DNA of 64,000 bases from Planctomycetales bacterium ZRK34 (GTDB lineage Bacteria > Planctomycetota > Phycisphaerae > Phycisphaerales > Zrk34): contig CP050848.1 in the NCBI GenBank assembly GCA_014873095.1, positions 1,054,001-1,118,000 on the forward strand. The letters run 5' to 3'. Position numbers and translations under genes: made by a program. The notes under the pieces were generated by a model, which had not been told where the DNA came from, made no database searches, and was given only the letters and a program-made list of their open reading frames with translations. Every line of letters starts with the position of its first letter. Positions within the stretch are counted from its first letter, which is position 1. Below, one piece after another: positions 31,466 through 39,842 of the stretch.

Positions 31466-32443
31466 ATGGGTGAACTGCGACCATCCAGGCGGGCGGCGAT
31501 CCAGCGCATGGCGGCCGAGTACGCGGGCATGACGCTCGTGCTGGCGGCGCTGGTGGGATTGTTCAGCGCAATGTCGGATCACTTTTTCACGACGGCGACG
31601 TTTTCGACGCTGGCCAACCGCGCGGCGGATTTGACGGTGATCGCGGTGGGGATGACGTTCGTGCTGGTGGTCGCGGGGATCGATCTTTCAGTGGGCTCGG
31701 TGCTGGCGCTGGGCGGGTCGGTGTTGGGCGTGGCGATGGCGCAGTGGGGCTGGCCGATGCCGGCGGCAGCGGCGCTGTGCATCGTGACGGGACTGGCGGC
31801 GGGCGCGGTCAACGGTGCGATCACCGTGGCGTGGGCGATACCGTCGTTCATCGTGACGCTGGGCATGCTGGAGATCGCGCGCGGCGGGGCTTACCTGGTC
31901 GCCAACGAACGCACACAGTACATCGGCGACGCCATCGCGGGCATCGGGGCGCCGCTGGCGGGGATCGGCGTGTCGCCGGCGTTCATGATCGCGCTGGCGG
32001 TGGTCATCATCGGGCAGATCGTGCTGACGCGCACCGTGTTCGGGCGATACATGATCGCCATCGGCACCAACGAACAGGTCGTGCGCCTGTCGGGCATCGA
32101 CCCGCGGCCGATCAAGGCGATCGTGTTCATGATCTGTGGCGGGCTGGCGGGACTCGGGGCGGTGTTTCAAACGTCGCGCCTCGGAGCGGCGGACCCCAAT
32201 GCCGGCATCGGGCTGGAGCTTTCAGCGATCGCGGCGGTCGTCATCGGCGGCACCAGCCTGATGGGCGGGCGCGGGTCGGTGATCAACACGTTCTTCGGCG
32301 TGCTGATCATCGCGGTGCTCGAAGCGGGGCTCAACCAGCTCGGCGTGCAGGAGCCGGCCAAGCGGCTGATCACGGGCGCGGTGATCGTCGTGGCGGTGGT
32401 GGCGGATGTGTACCGGCAGAAGCTGACGCGGGCGCGAAGCTGA
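31466..32443 (+). CDS. rbsC: ribose-type ABC transporter permease
   Basis: A 325-residue membrane protein of the RbsC/AraH family with about nine to ten hydrophobic segments. It has the family core ADLTVIAVGMTFVLVVAGIDLSVGSVLALGG, TLGMLEIARGGAYL and AVVIGGTSLMGGRGS. It completes the RbsB-RbsA-RbsC importer. ATG 31466 is preferred over the GTG one codon earlier, with AAAGGC upstream. Confidence 0.93.
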   Translation: MGELRPSRRAAIQRMAAEYAGMTLVLAALVGLFSAMSDHFFTTATFSTLANRAADLTVIAVGMTFVLVVAGIDLSVGSVLALGGSVLGVAMAQWGWPMPAAAALCIVTGLAAGAVNGAITVAWAIPSFIVTLGMLEIARGGAYLVANERTQYIGDAIAGIGAPLAGIGVSPAFMIALAVVIIGQIVLTRTVFGRYMIAIGTNEQVVRLSGIDPRPIKAIVFMICGGLAGLGAVFQTSRLGAADPNAGIGLELSAIAAVVIGGTSLMGGRGSVINTFFGVLIIAVLEAGLNQLGVQEPAKRLITGAVIVVAVVADVYRQKLTRARS

Positions 32444-32537
32444 ATCGCCGATTCGCCGCAAAATCTGCATCGACGGCCGCGGCGTTCTATCATCATGTAG
32501 TCGTACGCAGCGCAACACATCCCGAAAGGAGTCGATG

Positions 32538-33065
32538 ATGCAGTTCACCCCCGAGCATGTCCATCTCATGATCAACCACCTGCCGATCGTCGGGTTCGGC
32601 GGCGTGATCGTGCTGCTGGCGTACAGCGTGATTCGCAACGAGCCGCACACGCTCGGGCTGGGCCTGGGCGCGGCGGTCGTGCTGGCGATCGCCACCAGCC
32701 TGGTGATGTGGACCGGCGAAGAGGCCCACGAGCGGTTCATGTTTGAATCGGTGTCAAAGTTCATCGACGACACGGCCCCGGCGTGGATCGAGGAACACGA
32801 AGAGCGGGCGGAGATCGCGGCGGTCGCAGCCTACGCCACCGGCGGCGTGGCGCTGATCGGCATGATCGCGGCGTGGTTCAAGACGAAGTGGCGCCGGGCG
32901 ATCGGCAGCATCGTGCTGGTGATGACGCTGGCGACAACGGGGCTGATGGGCTACGTCGCAGACGCCGGCGGAAAGATCAACCACCCGGAATTCCGCGCCA
33001 CACCAACCACCGCCCCGCCGGCCGATGCATCAGACGACGATGGGCATGAACATGAGCACGAATAG
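32538..33065 (+). CDS. membrane protein of unknown function with His-rich tail
   Basis: A 175-residue protein with four hydrophobic segments (about residues 10-30, 37-57, 95-113, 122-139). It begins MQFTPEHVHLMINHLPIVGFG; this His/Asn-rich first segment recalls the DUF2231-type family, whose members often sit beside cytochrome or metal proteins. The acidic tail ends DDDGHEHEHE and could bind metal. AAAGGAG lies six bases before ATG 32538 (an ATG one codon earlier is too close). Function unknown. Confidence 0.72.
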   Translation: MQFTPEHVHLMINHLPIVGFGGVIVLLAYSVIRNEPHTLGLGLGAAVVLAIATSLVMWTGEEAHERFMFESVSKFIDDTAPAWIEEHEERAEIAAVAAYATGGVALIGMIAAWFKTKWRRAIGSIVLVMTLATTGLMGYVADAGGKINHPEFRATPTTAPPADASDDDGHEHEHE

Positions 33066-33086
33066 CCGACCCGCCAATCCGCCCGC

Positions 33087-33800
33087 TCAGAAGTCGGAGC
33101 GTTTCAGCGGATCGCAGCGCACCGTGTAGCGAATATCACGTTGCGGGGTGAGTTGCACGTGCATGTCGCCGTAGAGCATGTTGACGTTGTCGTTGTGTGA
33201 CCAGTCGATGCGCACCTGATTGGGGGAGGTGAGCGTCTGCTCGTCGGGATCGACCAGCCTCCAACTCCATCCATTGGGACACATGCGTCCGTCAGCCGCC
33301 CAGCCCCAGGTCGAGGGATCGATGATGTCCTCGGCGGTGAAGATGCGATCCAGCCGATCGGCCGCACCGAACATCGAATGCTCGCAATACATGTAGCTGC
33401 TGCGGTTGGTCTCGCCGACGAAGGAGGGGTGAACCGTGAAAGCCCACCAGTTGTAGTTGTCCGGGCTCTGATCGCTGGGGCAGATGAACATGCGGGTGTT
33501 GCCATCGGTGTAGATCTGAAACTGCTCCTGCGGCGGGACGCCGTCCCACGTGTTGGCCGGGGGATTGTCGGGCCAGATGGCTCTCGACGCCGGGAGCGGC
33601 GCGCCGTAGGGGTAGGCGTTTTTGTAATCGTTGAGGTACATCTGCAGACAGATGGCGGTCTGATGCAAATTGGACCCGCAGACGGTGGCCCGGCCGAGCT
33701 CGCGCGCCTTGGTCAGCGACGGCAGCAGAATGGCGATCAGCAACGCGATGATACTGACCACCACGAGCAACTCGATGAGTGTGAACCCGCGACGTGACAT
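33087..33800 (-). CDS. prepilin-type N-terminal methylation protein (planctomycete pseudopilin-like)
   Basis: A 237-residue protein starting MSRRGFTLIELLVVVSIIAL, a class-III prepilin leader: cleavage after Gly5, methylation of Phe6, and Glu at +5. A long hydrophobic helix follows. The C-terminus holds HNDNVNMLYGDMHVQ, resembling the H-X9-DG motif of the large planctomycete pseudopilin family, though with GD for DG. These are processed by a prepilin peptidase and associate with type II secretion/pilus-like systems. The gene lies 68 bases after a PEP-CTERM protein gene on the same strand. The start follows the leader peptide. Confidence 0.87.
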   Translation of the reverse strand: MSRRGFTLIELLVVVSIIALLIAILLPSLTKARELGRATVCGSNLHQTAICLQMYLNDYKNAYPYGAPLPASRAIWPDNPPANTWDGVPPQEQFQIYTDGNTRMFICPSDQSPDNYNWWAFTVHPSFVGETNRSSYMYCEHSMFGAADRLDRIFTAEDIIDPSTWGWAADGRMCPNGWSWRLVDPDEQTLTSPNQVRIDWSHNDNVNMLYGDMHVQLTPQRDIRYTVRCDPLKRSDF

Positions 33801-33868
33801 GAATGTTCCTACATAGCCGGGCTGCTTCACAGCCATGGACCGGGGCCGTGTCGCGACCCGGCTGCAAG

Positions 33869-35650
33869 CTATGACGTGCGCCGGCGCATCATCGCCAGCA
33901 ACCCGACCGAAAGCATGCCCAGCGTGGCCGGCTCGGGAATCGCCAGCAGTTCCAGGCGGTGGTAGTCGAACTGAGACCACCCGCTGGCTGTGCCGTCGGC
34001 CCACTGCAGGGTGATGACATTGTCGCCGGCGTTGAGCATGTAGGCGTAAATGCCGACCTCGAAGGTGGTGTTGTCACCCGCGGCGGGCAGCGTCGTCACG
34101 AGTTGGCCGTTGACGTAGACCTCGATCGGGTGCTGACCGTTCTGCGAAATGACCTCGGTGATGTACTTGTAGTAGTAACCGGCCATGACGTCCGACAACT
34201 CGAAGTGGAGATTGATCGTCGGATCGCCGGCGGTCATGGCCCGTTCCATGTCGTTGACGGTGTCGGGGTTGGTCACGTAGAAGTCGTCGGGGGCGCTGCT
34301 TTCGGGCGCGAAGTCGGAATTGCTGCCGTTGTCGATGCCGACCTGCCACCCGCCGGAAAGCTCCATCCAATCCCAGGCCATGTAGGCGGCGACGCTGGAG
34401 GCCTCGCGGGTGAGGGTGATGGTGTTGGAGCCTGCTGACAGCAGCGCCGCGTCGATGTTCCAGATCAGTTCGCCGGCGCTGTTGACGGTGTACGAGCCGA
34501 CGTTGTTGCCGTTGACGGATGCGTTGATGGTAAAATCGTTGCCGGACTGCGGGGTCTGATTTTCGAGATGGAAGATGTAGTCGAGGCCGGCCTCGATGGC
34601 GGAAAGATCGAAGTTGAAGTTGACCGATGAACTGGAGCCCGCCGAGATGGCCCGGGCCGCTTCGTTCCAGGGATCGCCGATGGCGTAGGTGGTCTTGTTG
34701 GCTTCGCCTTCGAGGCGGAGGTCGTTGCTGTTGTTGTTGTTGATGCCGAGGCTGAACACGGGCTGGGGAGCGCCGAAGGCGTGGTGAATCTCGTCGACAT
34801 CCAGGGCGCGGTCCCAGACGGCGAGGTGGTCCAGCGAACCGTCGAAGGCCTTCTGGGCATTGCCCGTGCCGGGGCCGGCAGCTTCATAGCCGATGTAGGT
34901 GTTGTTGCTGAAGGTGGTGTCGGTGATGAAGTTGACGTTGTAAGACGCCTGCTGGAAGGTGCCGCCGTCTTCCCAGCGATACATGCTGATCGTGTCGTTG
35001 GCGCCGTTGTTTTCGAGGACGATCGCCACGTCGTACCACACGCCGGCGGTCATGGTCATCGAGCTGACGGTGTTCTGATTGCCGAACAGCAGGGTGAGGT
35101 TGGGTGTTGAGCCGGTGACGCCGAAGAGGAATCCGCCGCCGGCGTTGGAGTTGGGATCACCGTATTGGAAGTTGTTGTTGTAGAGCCAGGCGGAATTCTG
35201 CGTGGTGGTGGCGTAGCCGTCCCACATGAGGCGCGTGACGATGGTCGACGAGCCGGAGACGGAGAATCCGTTGACGGTGAAACCGTCGGCGGTGGTGACT
35301 TCACCGGTGTCGACGAAGGGCGAGAGCGTCAGGGCGGTGTTGCCGTAGGGCTGTCCGCCGCCGGGGCCGGCGGGGTAGGCGGTGGCGGTGAACTCGGGGG
35401 TGCCCTGGATGCTGGAGGCGTGGTTGCCGCCGGTGCCGGGGGTGGAGGTGGTGCCCCAGGCACGCTGGTCGCGGATCTCGTCGGTGGAGGTGACCATGCC
35501 GTCGGAACTGACGTCGTAGTCGAAATGCCACCAGGCGGAAACATCATCGTAAACCCCTGCCTGCGATGAGCCTGCAAACAGAGCGATCACTGCCGCGGCC
35601 GCCAGAGTCAGCGATGCGGCCCCAGTCCGATTCAGCTTCGGGTTCAACAT
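33869..35650 (-). CDS. secreted LamG-domain protein with PEP-CTERM sorting signal
   Basis: A 593-residue exported protein. A signal peptide (ASLTLAAAAVIALFAGSSQA) is followed by a concanavalin/LamG-like domain up to about residue 290 (WWHFDYDV near the start, SLDHLAVWDRALDVDEIHHAF at its end). After that come two beta-rich modules that resemble each other (AARAISAGSSSSVNFNFDLS... and ERAMTAGDPTINLHFELS...). The C-terminus is a PEP-CTERM signal: IPEPATLGMLSVGLLAMMRRR, with PEP, a hydrophobic helix and an Arg cluster, cut and anchored by an exosortase. The repeated modules may bind polysaccharide. GAGGAG precedes the start. Confidence 0.88.
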   Translation of the reverse strand: MLNPKLNRTGAASLTLAAAAVIALFAGSSQAGVYDDVSAWWHFDYDVSSDGMVTSTDEIRDQRAWGTTSTPGTGGNHASSIQGTPEFTATAYPAGPGGGQPYGNTALTLSPFVDTGEVTTADGFTVNGFSVSGSSTIVTRLMWDGYATTTQNSAWLYNNNFQYGDPNSNAGGGFLFGVTGSTPNLTLLFGNQNTVSSMTMTAGVWYDVAIVLENNGANDTISMYRWEDGGTFQQASYNVNFITDTTFSNNTYIGYEAAGPGTGNAQKAFDGSLDHLAVWDRALDVDEIHHAFGAPQPVFSLGINNNNSNDLRLEGEANKTTYAIGDPWNEAARAISAGSSSSVNFNFDLSAIEAGLDYIFHLENQTPQSGNDFTINASVNGNNVGSYTVNSAGELIWNIDAALLSAGSNTITLTREASSVAAYMAWDWMELSGGWQVGIDNGSNSDFAPESSAPDDFYVTNPDTVNDMERAMTAGDPTINLHFELSDVMAGYYYKYITEVISQNGQHPIEVYVNGQLVTTLPAAGDNTTFEVGIYAYMLNAGDNVITLQWADGTASGWSQFDYHRLELLAIPEPATLGMLSVGLLAMMRRRTS

Positions 35651-35981
35651 CCGAGCATCTCCTCAAAGTCCTTAACAACTGATTGTTGTGTCAACCTCAT
35701 TCACACGCCGGCCCGCCACACAAACAAACACGCGGCAGACCGCCATTTAAAGTACCACAACTGGCCATAATATTACAGCAAAATTTCGTTGATGCCCGCA
35801 AGCCGCTAATACAACACAACTTGCCAAAGTGGAATTTTCTGCAACTTCGCCCCGCCGCCGCTAGTCAGTATTTAGCCTAAAAGCTAAATATGACACCCGC
35901 CCAAACACTGCAGGGCGGGCGGCGAGCGTCGGGCGTCGGGCGATGCCGCGGGTGGCTTTGTCGCGGGTGGCTTTGTCGGTA
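35651..35981. other. non-coding region upstream of the PEP-CTERM gene
   Basis: About 330 bases with no gene, separating the PEP-CTERM gene from sthA (both minus strand). It contains a 22-base inverted repeat at 35869-35890 and AT-richer sequence from 35740 to 35890, and must hold the promoter of the PEP-CTERM gene. Confidence 0.55.
35869..35890. promoter_or_regulatory. inverted repeat TATTTAGC/GCTAAATA
   Basis: Arms TATTTAGC (35869-35876) and GCTAAATA (35883-35890) with a six-base spacer. It shares 15 identical bases with the palindrome at 4110. Confidence 0.45.
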
Positions 35982-37385
35982 TCAAACCAGTGCGAGCTTG
36001 TTGGAGCCGTTGAGGGCGGCGACCTTGTAGGCCTCGGCGAGCGTGGGGAAGTTGAACACGTTGTTGATGAAAAAGTCGACGGTGCCGCCGAAGGCCATGA
36101 CCGCCTGGCCGATGTGGATCAGTTCCGTGGCGCCGGTGCCGATGGCATGGACACCGAGGATCGTGCCGTCGTCCTGGTGGATCAGCAGCTTGAGCATGCC
36201 GATGTCGTCGCCGAGCAACTGCCCGCGGGCGATCTCCTTGTACTGAGCGACGCCGGCCTCGTAGGGAATGCCTTCGTCGGTGAGTTGCTGCTCGGTCTTA
36301 CCGACCATCGAAATCTCCGGCACGCTGTAGACGCCGAACGGGAAAAGCTGCGGCATCGAATTCGTCGGCGCGCCGAAGGCATGACACGACGCCAGGCGTC
36401 CCTGCTCCATCGCCGTCGACGCCAGCGCCGGAAACCCGATCACATCGCCCACGGCATAGACATAGTCGACGCTCGTGCTGTAGTTCTCATCCACGCTGAG
36501 GCGTTCGCGATCGTCGTACTCCAACCCGATGGCATCGAGCCCGAGCGCGCCGCACACACCCTGCCGACCGATCGAGTACAACAGCTTCTGGGCCTTGAGC
36601 TTCTTGCCGGACTCCAGCGTCGCCTGCACGAGTTCGCCGTCGCCGTTGTCCGGCGGCAGCACTTCGATGTTGTTGACCTTCTCGCCGAGGCGAAGCGTCA
36701 CGCCCATGTTGCGCATGTGGTAGTGAAACGCTTCAGCGATTTCCTGGTCGAGGAACCCGAGCACCTGGCGACGCCCTTCGATGAGCGTGACGCGCACGCC
36801 GAGCGTGGCGAAGATGCAGGCGTATTCGGTGCCGATCACGCCGCCGCCGACCACGATCATGTTGCGCGGCAGCGAGTCCATCGTCAGCACATCATCGGAG
36901 CTGAAGACGTTCTGCCCGTCGAAGGGAACATGCGACGGTTTGGCCGGGCGCGTGCCGACGGCGATGACGAATTTATCGGCGCTGACACGGTCGGTGCCGA
37001 ACTCGTGTTCGACCTGGATCACGTGCGGCTCGATGAACTTGGCCGCGCCCCAGAGCAGCTCGATGCCGTTGCGATCGAATGCGTCACGGATGACATCCAA
37101 CTCGTTGTGGATCACGATGCGCGACATCGAGATCAGATCCGAGACGGTGATCTTGCGCTTCACCCGGTAGTTTTCACCGAAGAGATTGCGCTTGGAACTG
37201 CCGGTCAGATGCATCGCCGCTTCGCGCAGCGCCTTGGAAGGAATCGTGCCGGTGTTGATCTGAGCCCCGCCGACGCTGCCGGCCTTTTCGATGGCCACAA
37301 CGGACTTGCCCAGCTTCGCTGCCTGGATCGCCGCCTTCTGCCCCGCCGGGCCGGTGCCGATCACGCACAAATCATAATGACGCAT
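35982..37385 (-). CDS. sthA: soluble pyridine nucleotide transhydrogenase
   Basis: A 467-residue flavoprotein that balances NADPH and NADH. FAD motif CVIGTGPAGQKAAIQAAKLG, NAD(P) motif VVGGGVIGTEYACIFATLG and C-terminal VYAVGDVIGFPALAS are present. In place of the redox CxxxxC of dihydrolipoamide dehydrogenases it has INTGTIPSK, with Thr at both cysteine positions, which is the mark of SthA. ATG 37385 with AAAGG upstream is preferred over a TTG three codons earlier. Confidence 0.92.
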   Translation of the reverse strand: MRHYDLCVIGTGPAGQKAAIQAAKLGKSVVAIEKAGSVGGAQINTGTIPSKALREAAMHLTGSSKRNLFGENYRVKRKITVSDLISMSRIVIHNELDVIRDAFDRNGIELLWGAAKFIEPHVIQVEHEFGTDRVSADKFVIAVGTRPAKPSHVPFDGQNVFSSDDVLTMDSLPRNMIVVGGGVIGTEYACIFATLGVRVTLIEGRRQVLGFLDQEIAEAFHYHMRNMGVTLRLGEKVNNIEVLPPDNGDGELVQATLESGKKLKAQKLLYSIGRQGVCGALGLDAIGLEYDDRERLSVDENYSTSVDYVYAVGDVIGFPALASTAMEQGRLASCHAFGAPTNSMPQLFPFGVYSVPEISMVGKTEQQLTDEGIPYEAGVAQYKEIARGQLLGDDIGMLKLLIHQDDGTILGVHAIGTGATELIHIGQAVMAFGGTVDFFINNVFNFPTLAEAYKVAALNGSNKLALV

Positions 37386-37568
37386 AGAGGTCAACCTTTC
37401 ATCAACAATCGCGTGCGGTCGACCTCATCCGGGCGAAGGCCCGGCGACCTGTTTGTGCCCACAGTATATCAGCAAATGCCCCATAGGTCGGCGCTGCGGT
37501 GTCGGATGGCAAATCAGCCCCTAAACGGTATCGTGTAGCAATCCTTTGTATGCAGTGAGTGCGTTTGC

Positions 37569-39146
37569 ATGTCGACCACTCCGTTGGACATTGCGAAGCA
37601 TGGCTCCGGCCCCAGCCCTCGCAGGCGGGCGCGCTGGCGATGGCTGGCCGTGCTGGCCGTCGCTCTGTTGTGGCCCGGCGGGCTGGTGGGATCGCATGCC
37701 GCCGATGAAACCGCTGAAGCGCCGGCCGCACAGGTGCAGGTTGATGCGCCGGCCGCCGCGGAGGGTGAACACGCCGCCGAGCAGGAACCGGCCGCTGAGC
37801 ACAGCGATCCGGTCGCCCCGGTTCTGCTGGGCGTCATCGTGCTGCTGCTGGCGGCTCGCGTGGCGGGGCATTTGATGGAACTTGTCAGCCAGCCGGCCGT
37901 GCTCGGCGAGTTGACCGTCGGCATCATCCTCGGCAACCTCACCCTGCTCGGAATCGACTGGCTCGAATTCCTCAAGGTCGACTACTCCCGAAACTACGCG
38001 ATCAACATCTCCGACTACGCCGACCTCGCCGGCGTGGCGATCGACATGATGGCCCGCATCGGCGTCGTGCTGCTGCTGTTTCAGGTCGGCCTCGAAACAT
38101 CAATGACGCAGATGAAGAAGGTCGGCGCGTCGGCGATGGTCGTGGCCATCGTCGGTGTGGTCGCGCCGCTGGGGCTCGGGTTCGGGGCCGGGTTCGTCCT
38201 GCTGCCGGATGAACACTGGGCGCTGCACCTGTTTCTCGGCGCCACGCTCTGTGCGACCAGCGTCGGCATCACCGCCCGCGTGTTGCAGGACTTGAAAAAA
38301 GAATCGACGCCCGCCGCACAGGTCATTCTCGGCGCCGCGGTCATCGACGATGTGCTCGGGCTGATCATCCTCGCCCTGGTCGAAGGCATCATTTCCGCAG
38401 CGGACGCGGCCAACGGGGCAGCCGGTGGCGCTTCCGGGGCCGGCGGCGGATTCAGCGCCATGGACATGGTGCTGATCATCACCAAGGCGGGCGGGTTCCT
38501 CATCGGCGCGTTGATCTTCGGGCAGATGCTCAGCCGGCACCACCTGCGCTTCGCCAACTATCTGCGCGGGCGCGGGCTGCTGGTCGTCGCCGCCATCGCG
38601 TTCTGTTTCGCGCTGGCGTGGCTGGCCTCGTTCATGGGGCTGGCGCCGATCGTCGGGGCCTTCGCCGCCGGTCTGCTGCTGGACAAGGTGACCTATCACG
38701 AACTGGCCGACCGGCGCGGCGAGCGCGAGTTGGAAGAGGCGATTCGCCCCGTGGCCGATCTGCTGGTGCCGATTTTCTTCGTGATGATGGGCATTCAGGT
38801 CGACGTCAGTCAGTTCGCCGATCCTTCGGTGCTGATGCTCGCCGGGGCGCTGACCGTCATCGCCATCATCGGCAAACAGGTGTGCGGCCTCGGCGTGTTG
38901 CAACCCGGCGCCGATCGCATGAGCATCGGCCTGGGCATGATCCCGCGCGGCGAGGTCGGGCTGATCTTCGCCGCCATCGGCCGTGAACTCACCCTCGGCG
39001 ACGAACGCGTGATCAACCCCGGCACCTACGGCGCGATCGTGCTGATGGTGATACTGACCACCATGGTCACTCCCCCGCTGCTGAAATGGTCCCTCCTGCG
39101 CCACGAACGCAAAACATCAGGCCAAGAGCCCAAACAGACCCAATAG
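37569..39146 (+). CDS. CPA2-family monovalent cation:proton antiporter (KefB/NapA type)
   Basis: A 525-residue protein. A basic N-terminus and leader-like segment (WLAVLAVALLWPGGLVGSHAADE) are followed by a long Ala/Glu/Pro-rich stretch (to about residue 85). An antiporter domain of about twelve membrane helices follows, with QPAVLGELTVGIILGNL, LFQVGLETS, ATSVGITARVL, AAVIDDVLGLIIL (the two Asp of the ion site) and GLIFAAIGREL near the end. No RCK/TrkA-N domain is fused. It probably exchanges Na+ or K+ for protons, fitting a saline habitat. The extra exported N-terminal region is unusual. Confidence 0.88.
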   Translation: MSTTPLDIAKHGSGPSPRRRARWRWLAVLAVALLWPGGLVGSHAADETAEAPAAQVQVDAPAAAEGEHAAEQEPAAEHSDPVAPVLLGVIVLLLAARVAGHLMELVSQPAVLGELTVGIILGNLTLLGIDWLEFLKVDYSRNYAINISDYADLAGVAIDMMARIGVVLLLFQVGLETSMTQMKKVGASAMVVAIVGVVAPLGLGFGAGFVLLPDEHWALHLFLGATLCATSVGITARVLQDLKKESTPAAQVILGAAVIDDVLGLIILALVEGIISAADAANGAAGGASGAGGGFSAMDMVLIITKAGGFLIGALIFGQMLSRHHLRFANYLRGRGLLVVAAIAFCFALAWLASFMGLAPIVGAFAAGLLLDKVTYHELADRRGERELEEAIRPVADLLVPIFFVMMGIQVDVSQFADPSVLMLAGALTVIAIIGKQVCGLGVLQPGADRMSIGLGMIPRGEVGLIFAAIGRELTLGDERVINPGTYGAIVLMVILTTMVTPPLLKWSLLRHERKTSGQEPKQTQ

Positions 39147-39215
39147 CACGAAGTCACGAAATTATACCCAACACGGAAAAGATTCGGGCGTCAGAAGGTG
39201 ATCGATTGTGAACCT

Positions 39216-39279
39216 GTGGCACAGCCGCCCTCGGCTGTGCTGTAGTCGTCGCCCGCACAGCCGAGGGCGGCTGTGCCAC
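39216..39279. repeat. 64-bp inverted repeat, family C, second copy
   Basis: Arms 39216-39240 and 39255-39279 are complementary and match the copy at 28769-28832 except in the spacer and one or two arm positions. Both copies are preceded by AACCT. Confidence 0.85.
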
Positions 39280-39404
39280 AATACCGCGTTCGGGCCTTAC
39301 ACAAAGGCCCGAGTATTTTCTGCGATTGGTATTATAAAAAAACAAGCGGCAAAAGCGTAAAACACGCCAATACGCAAGAGCTCTACCCTCGGACGTAAAG
39401 AGCA

Positions 39405-39445
39405 AACTCAAAGACCATATTTAACTTAAATATGGTCTTTGAGTT
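39405..39445. repeat. 41-bp near-gapless perfect palindrome
   Basis: Left arm AACTCAAAGACCATATTTAA (39405-39424), one central C, and a right arm that is its exact complement (39426-39445). It is much more AT-rich than its surroundings and would form a 20-bp hairpin in RNA or a cruciform in DNA. No long T-run follows. Confidence 0.9.
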
Positions 39446-39476
39446 CGACCTGAAAATAATGCAATTTTGTACTTCT

Positions 39477-39573
39477 TATCCTGTTCATCCTGTCGATAAT
39501 TCTTCTCGCATACTGTTGTGATTTGGCGATTTCGTGACTTGGCGACTTCATGTCTTTGTGTCTTCGTGCTTGA
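39477..39573. repeat. dispersed repeat, family E fragment
   Basis: Contains ATCCTGTTCATCCTGTC (39479-39495) and a stretch of CGATTTCGTGACTTGGCGAC-type repeats through CTTCGTGCTTGAAC. It is related to the elements at 5151, 31308 and 54115. Confidence 0.5.
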
Positions 39574-39787
39574 ACATGCTCAGCGCAAAAAACAACACGG
39601 CGGACCGCTAAGACCCGCCGCATCGTTTCTCATTGTCTCCTCCCGCCGGCGTTTGAGGTTCGCGTGTTCCTCAATTCCGATTGCGGGAGCAACCCCAATG
39701 ACCATTCCGAATCATCCCCGATCGCCCCGGCCACATTCGAATCGCACTGCAAATGTACACCCGATTCGGCGCGGTGCGGTAAACCCG

Positions 39788-39816
39788 TAAAAAAACCCGG
39801 CGGATCGGCCGGGTTT
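39788..39816 (-). terminator. rho-independent terminator of the permease gene
   Basis: On the minus strand AAACCCGGC pairs with GCCGGGTTT (39808-39816 with 39793-39801), and the stem runs into seven T (plus-strand A run 39789-39795). It sits 27 bases after the permease stop. Confidence 0.85.
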
Positions 39817-39842
39817 GAAGACGGGTGTGTCGGCTGTAACGG

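Larger units (their letters stand above)
39147..39842. other. repeat-rich non-coding region
   Basis: About 700 bases without a gene. In order it holds a family E fragment (39150-39165), a family C element (39216-39279), a 41-base perfect palindrome (39405-39445), a family E block (39477-39573) and a terminator for the leftward permease gene (39788-39816). Its richness in repeats suggests a tolerated insertion landing zone. Confidence 0.7.

Noticed and set aside
35982..37385. Dihydrolipoamide dehydrogenase or mercuric reductase
   Set aside because: The redox-active CxxxxC is replaced by TGTIPSK-type sequence with no cysteines, which marks soluble transhydrogenase.
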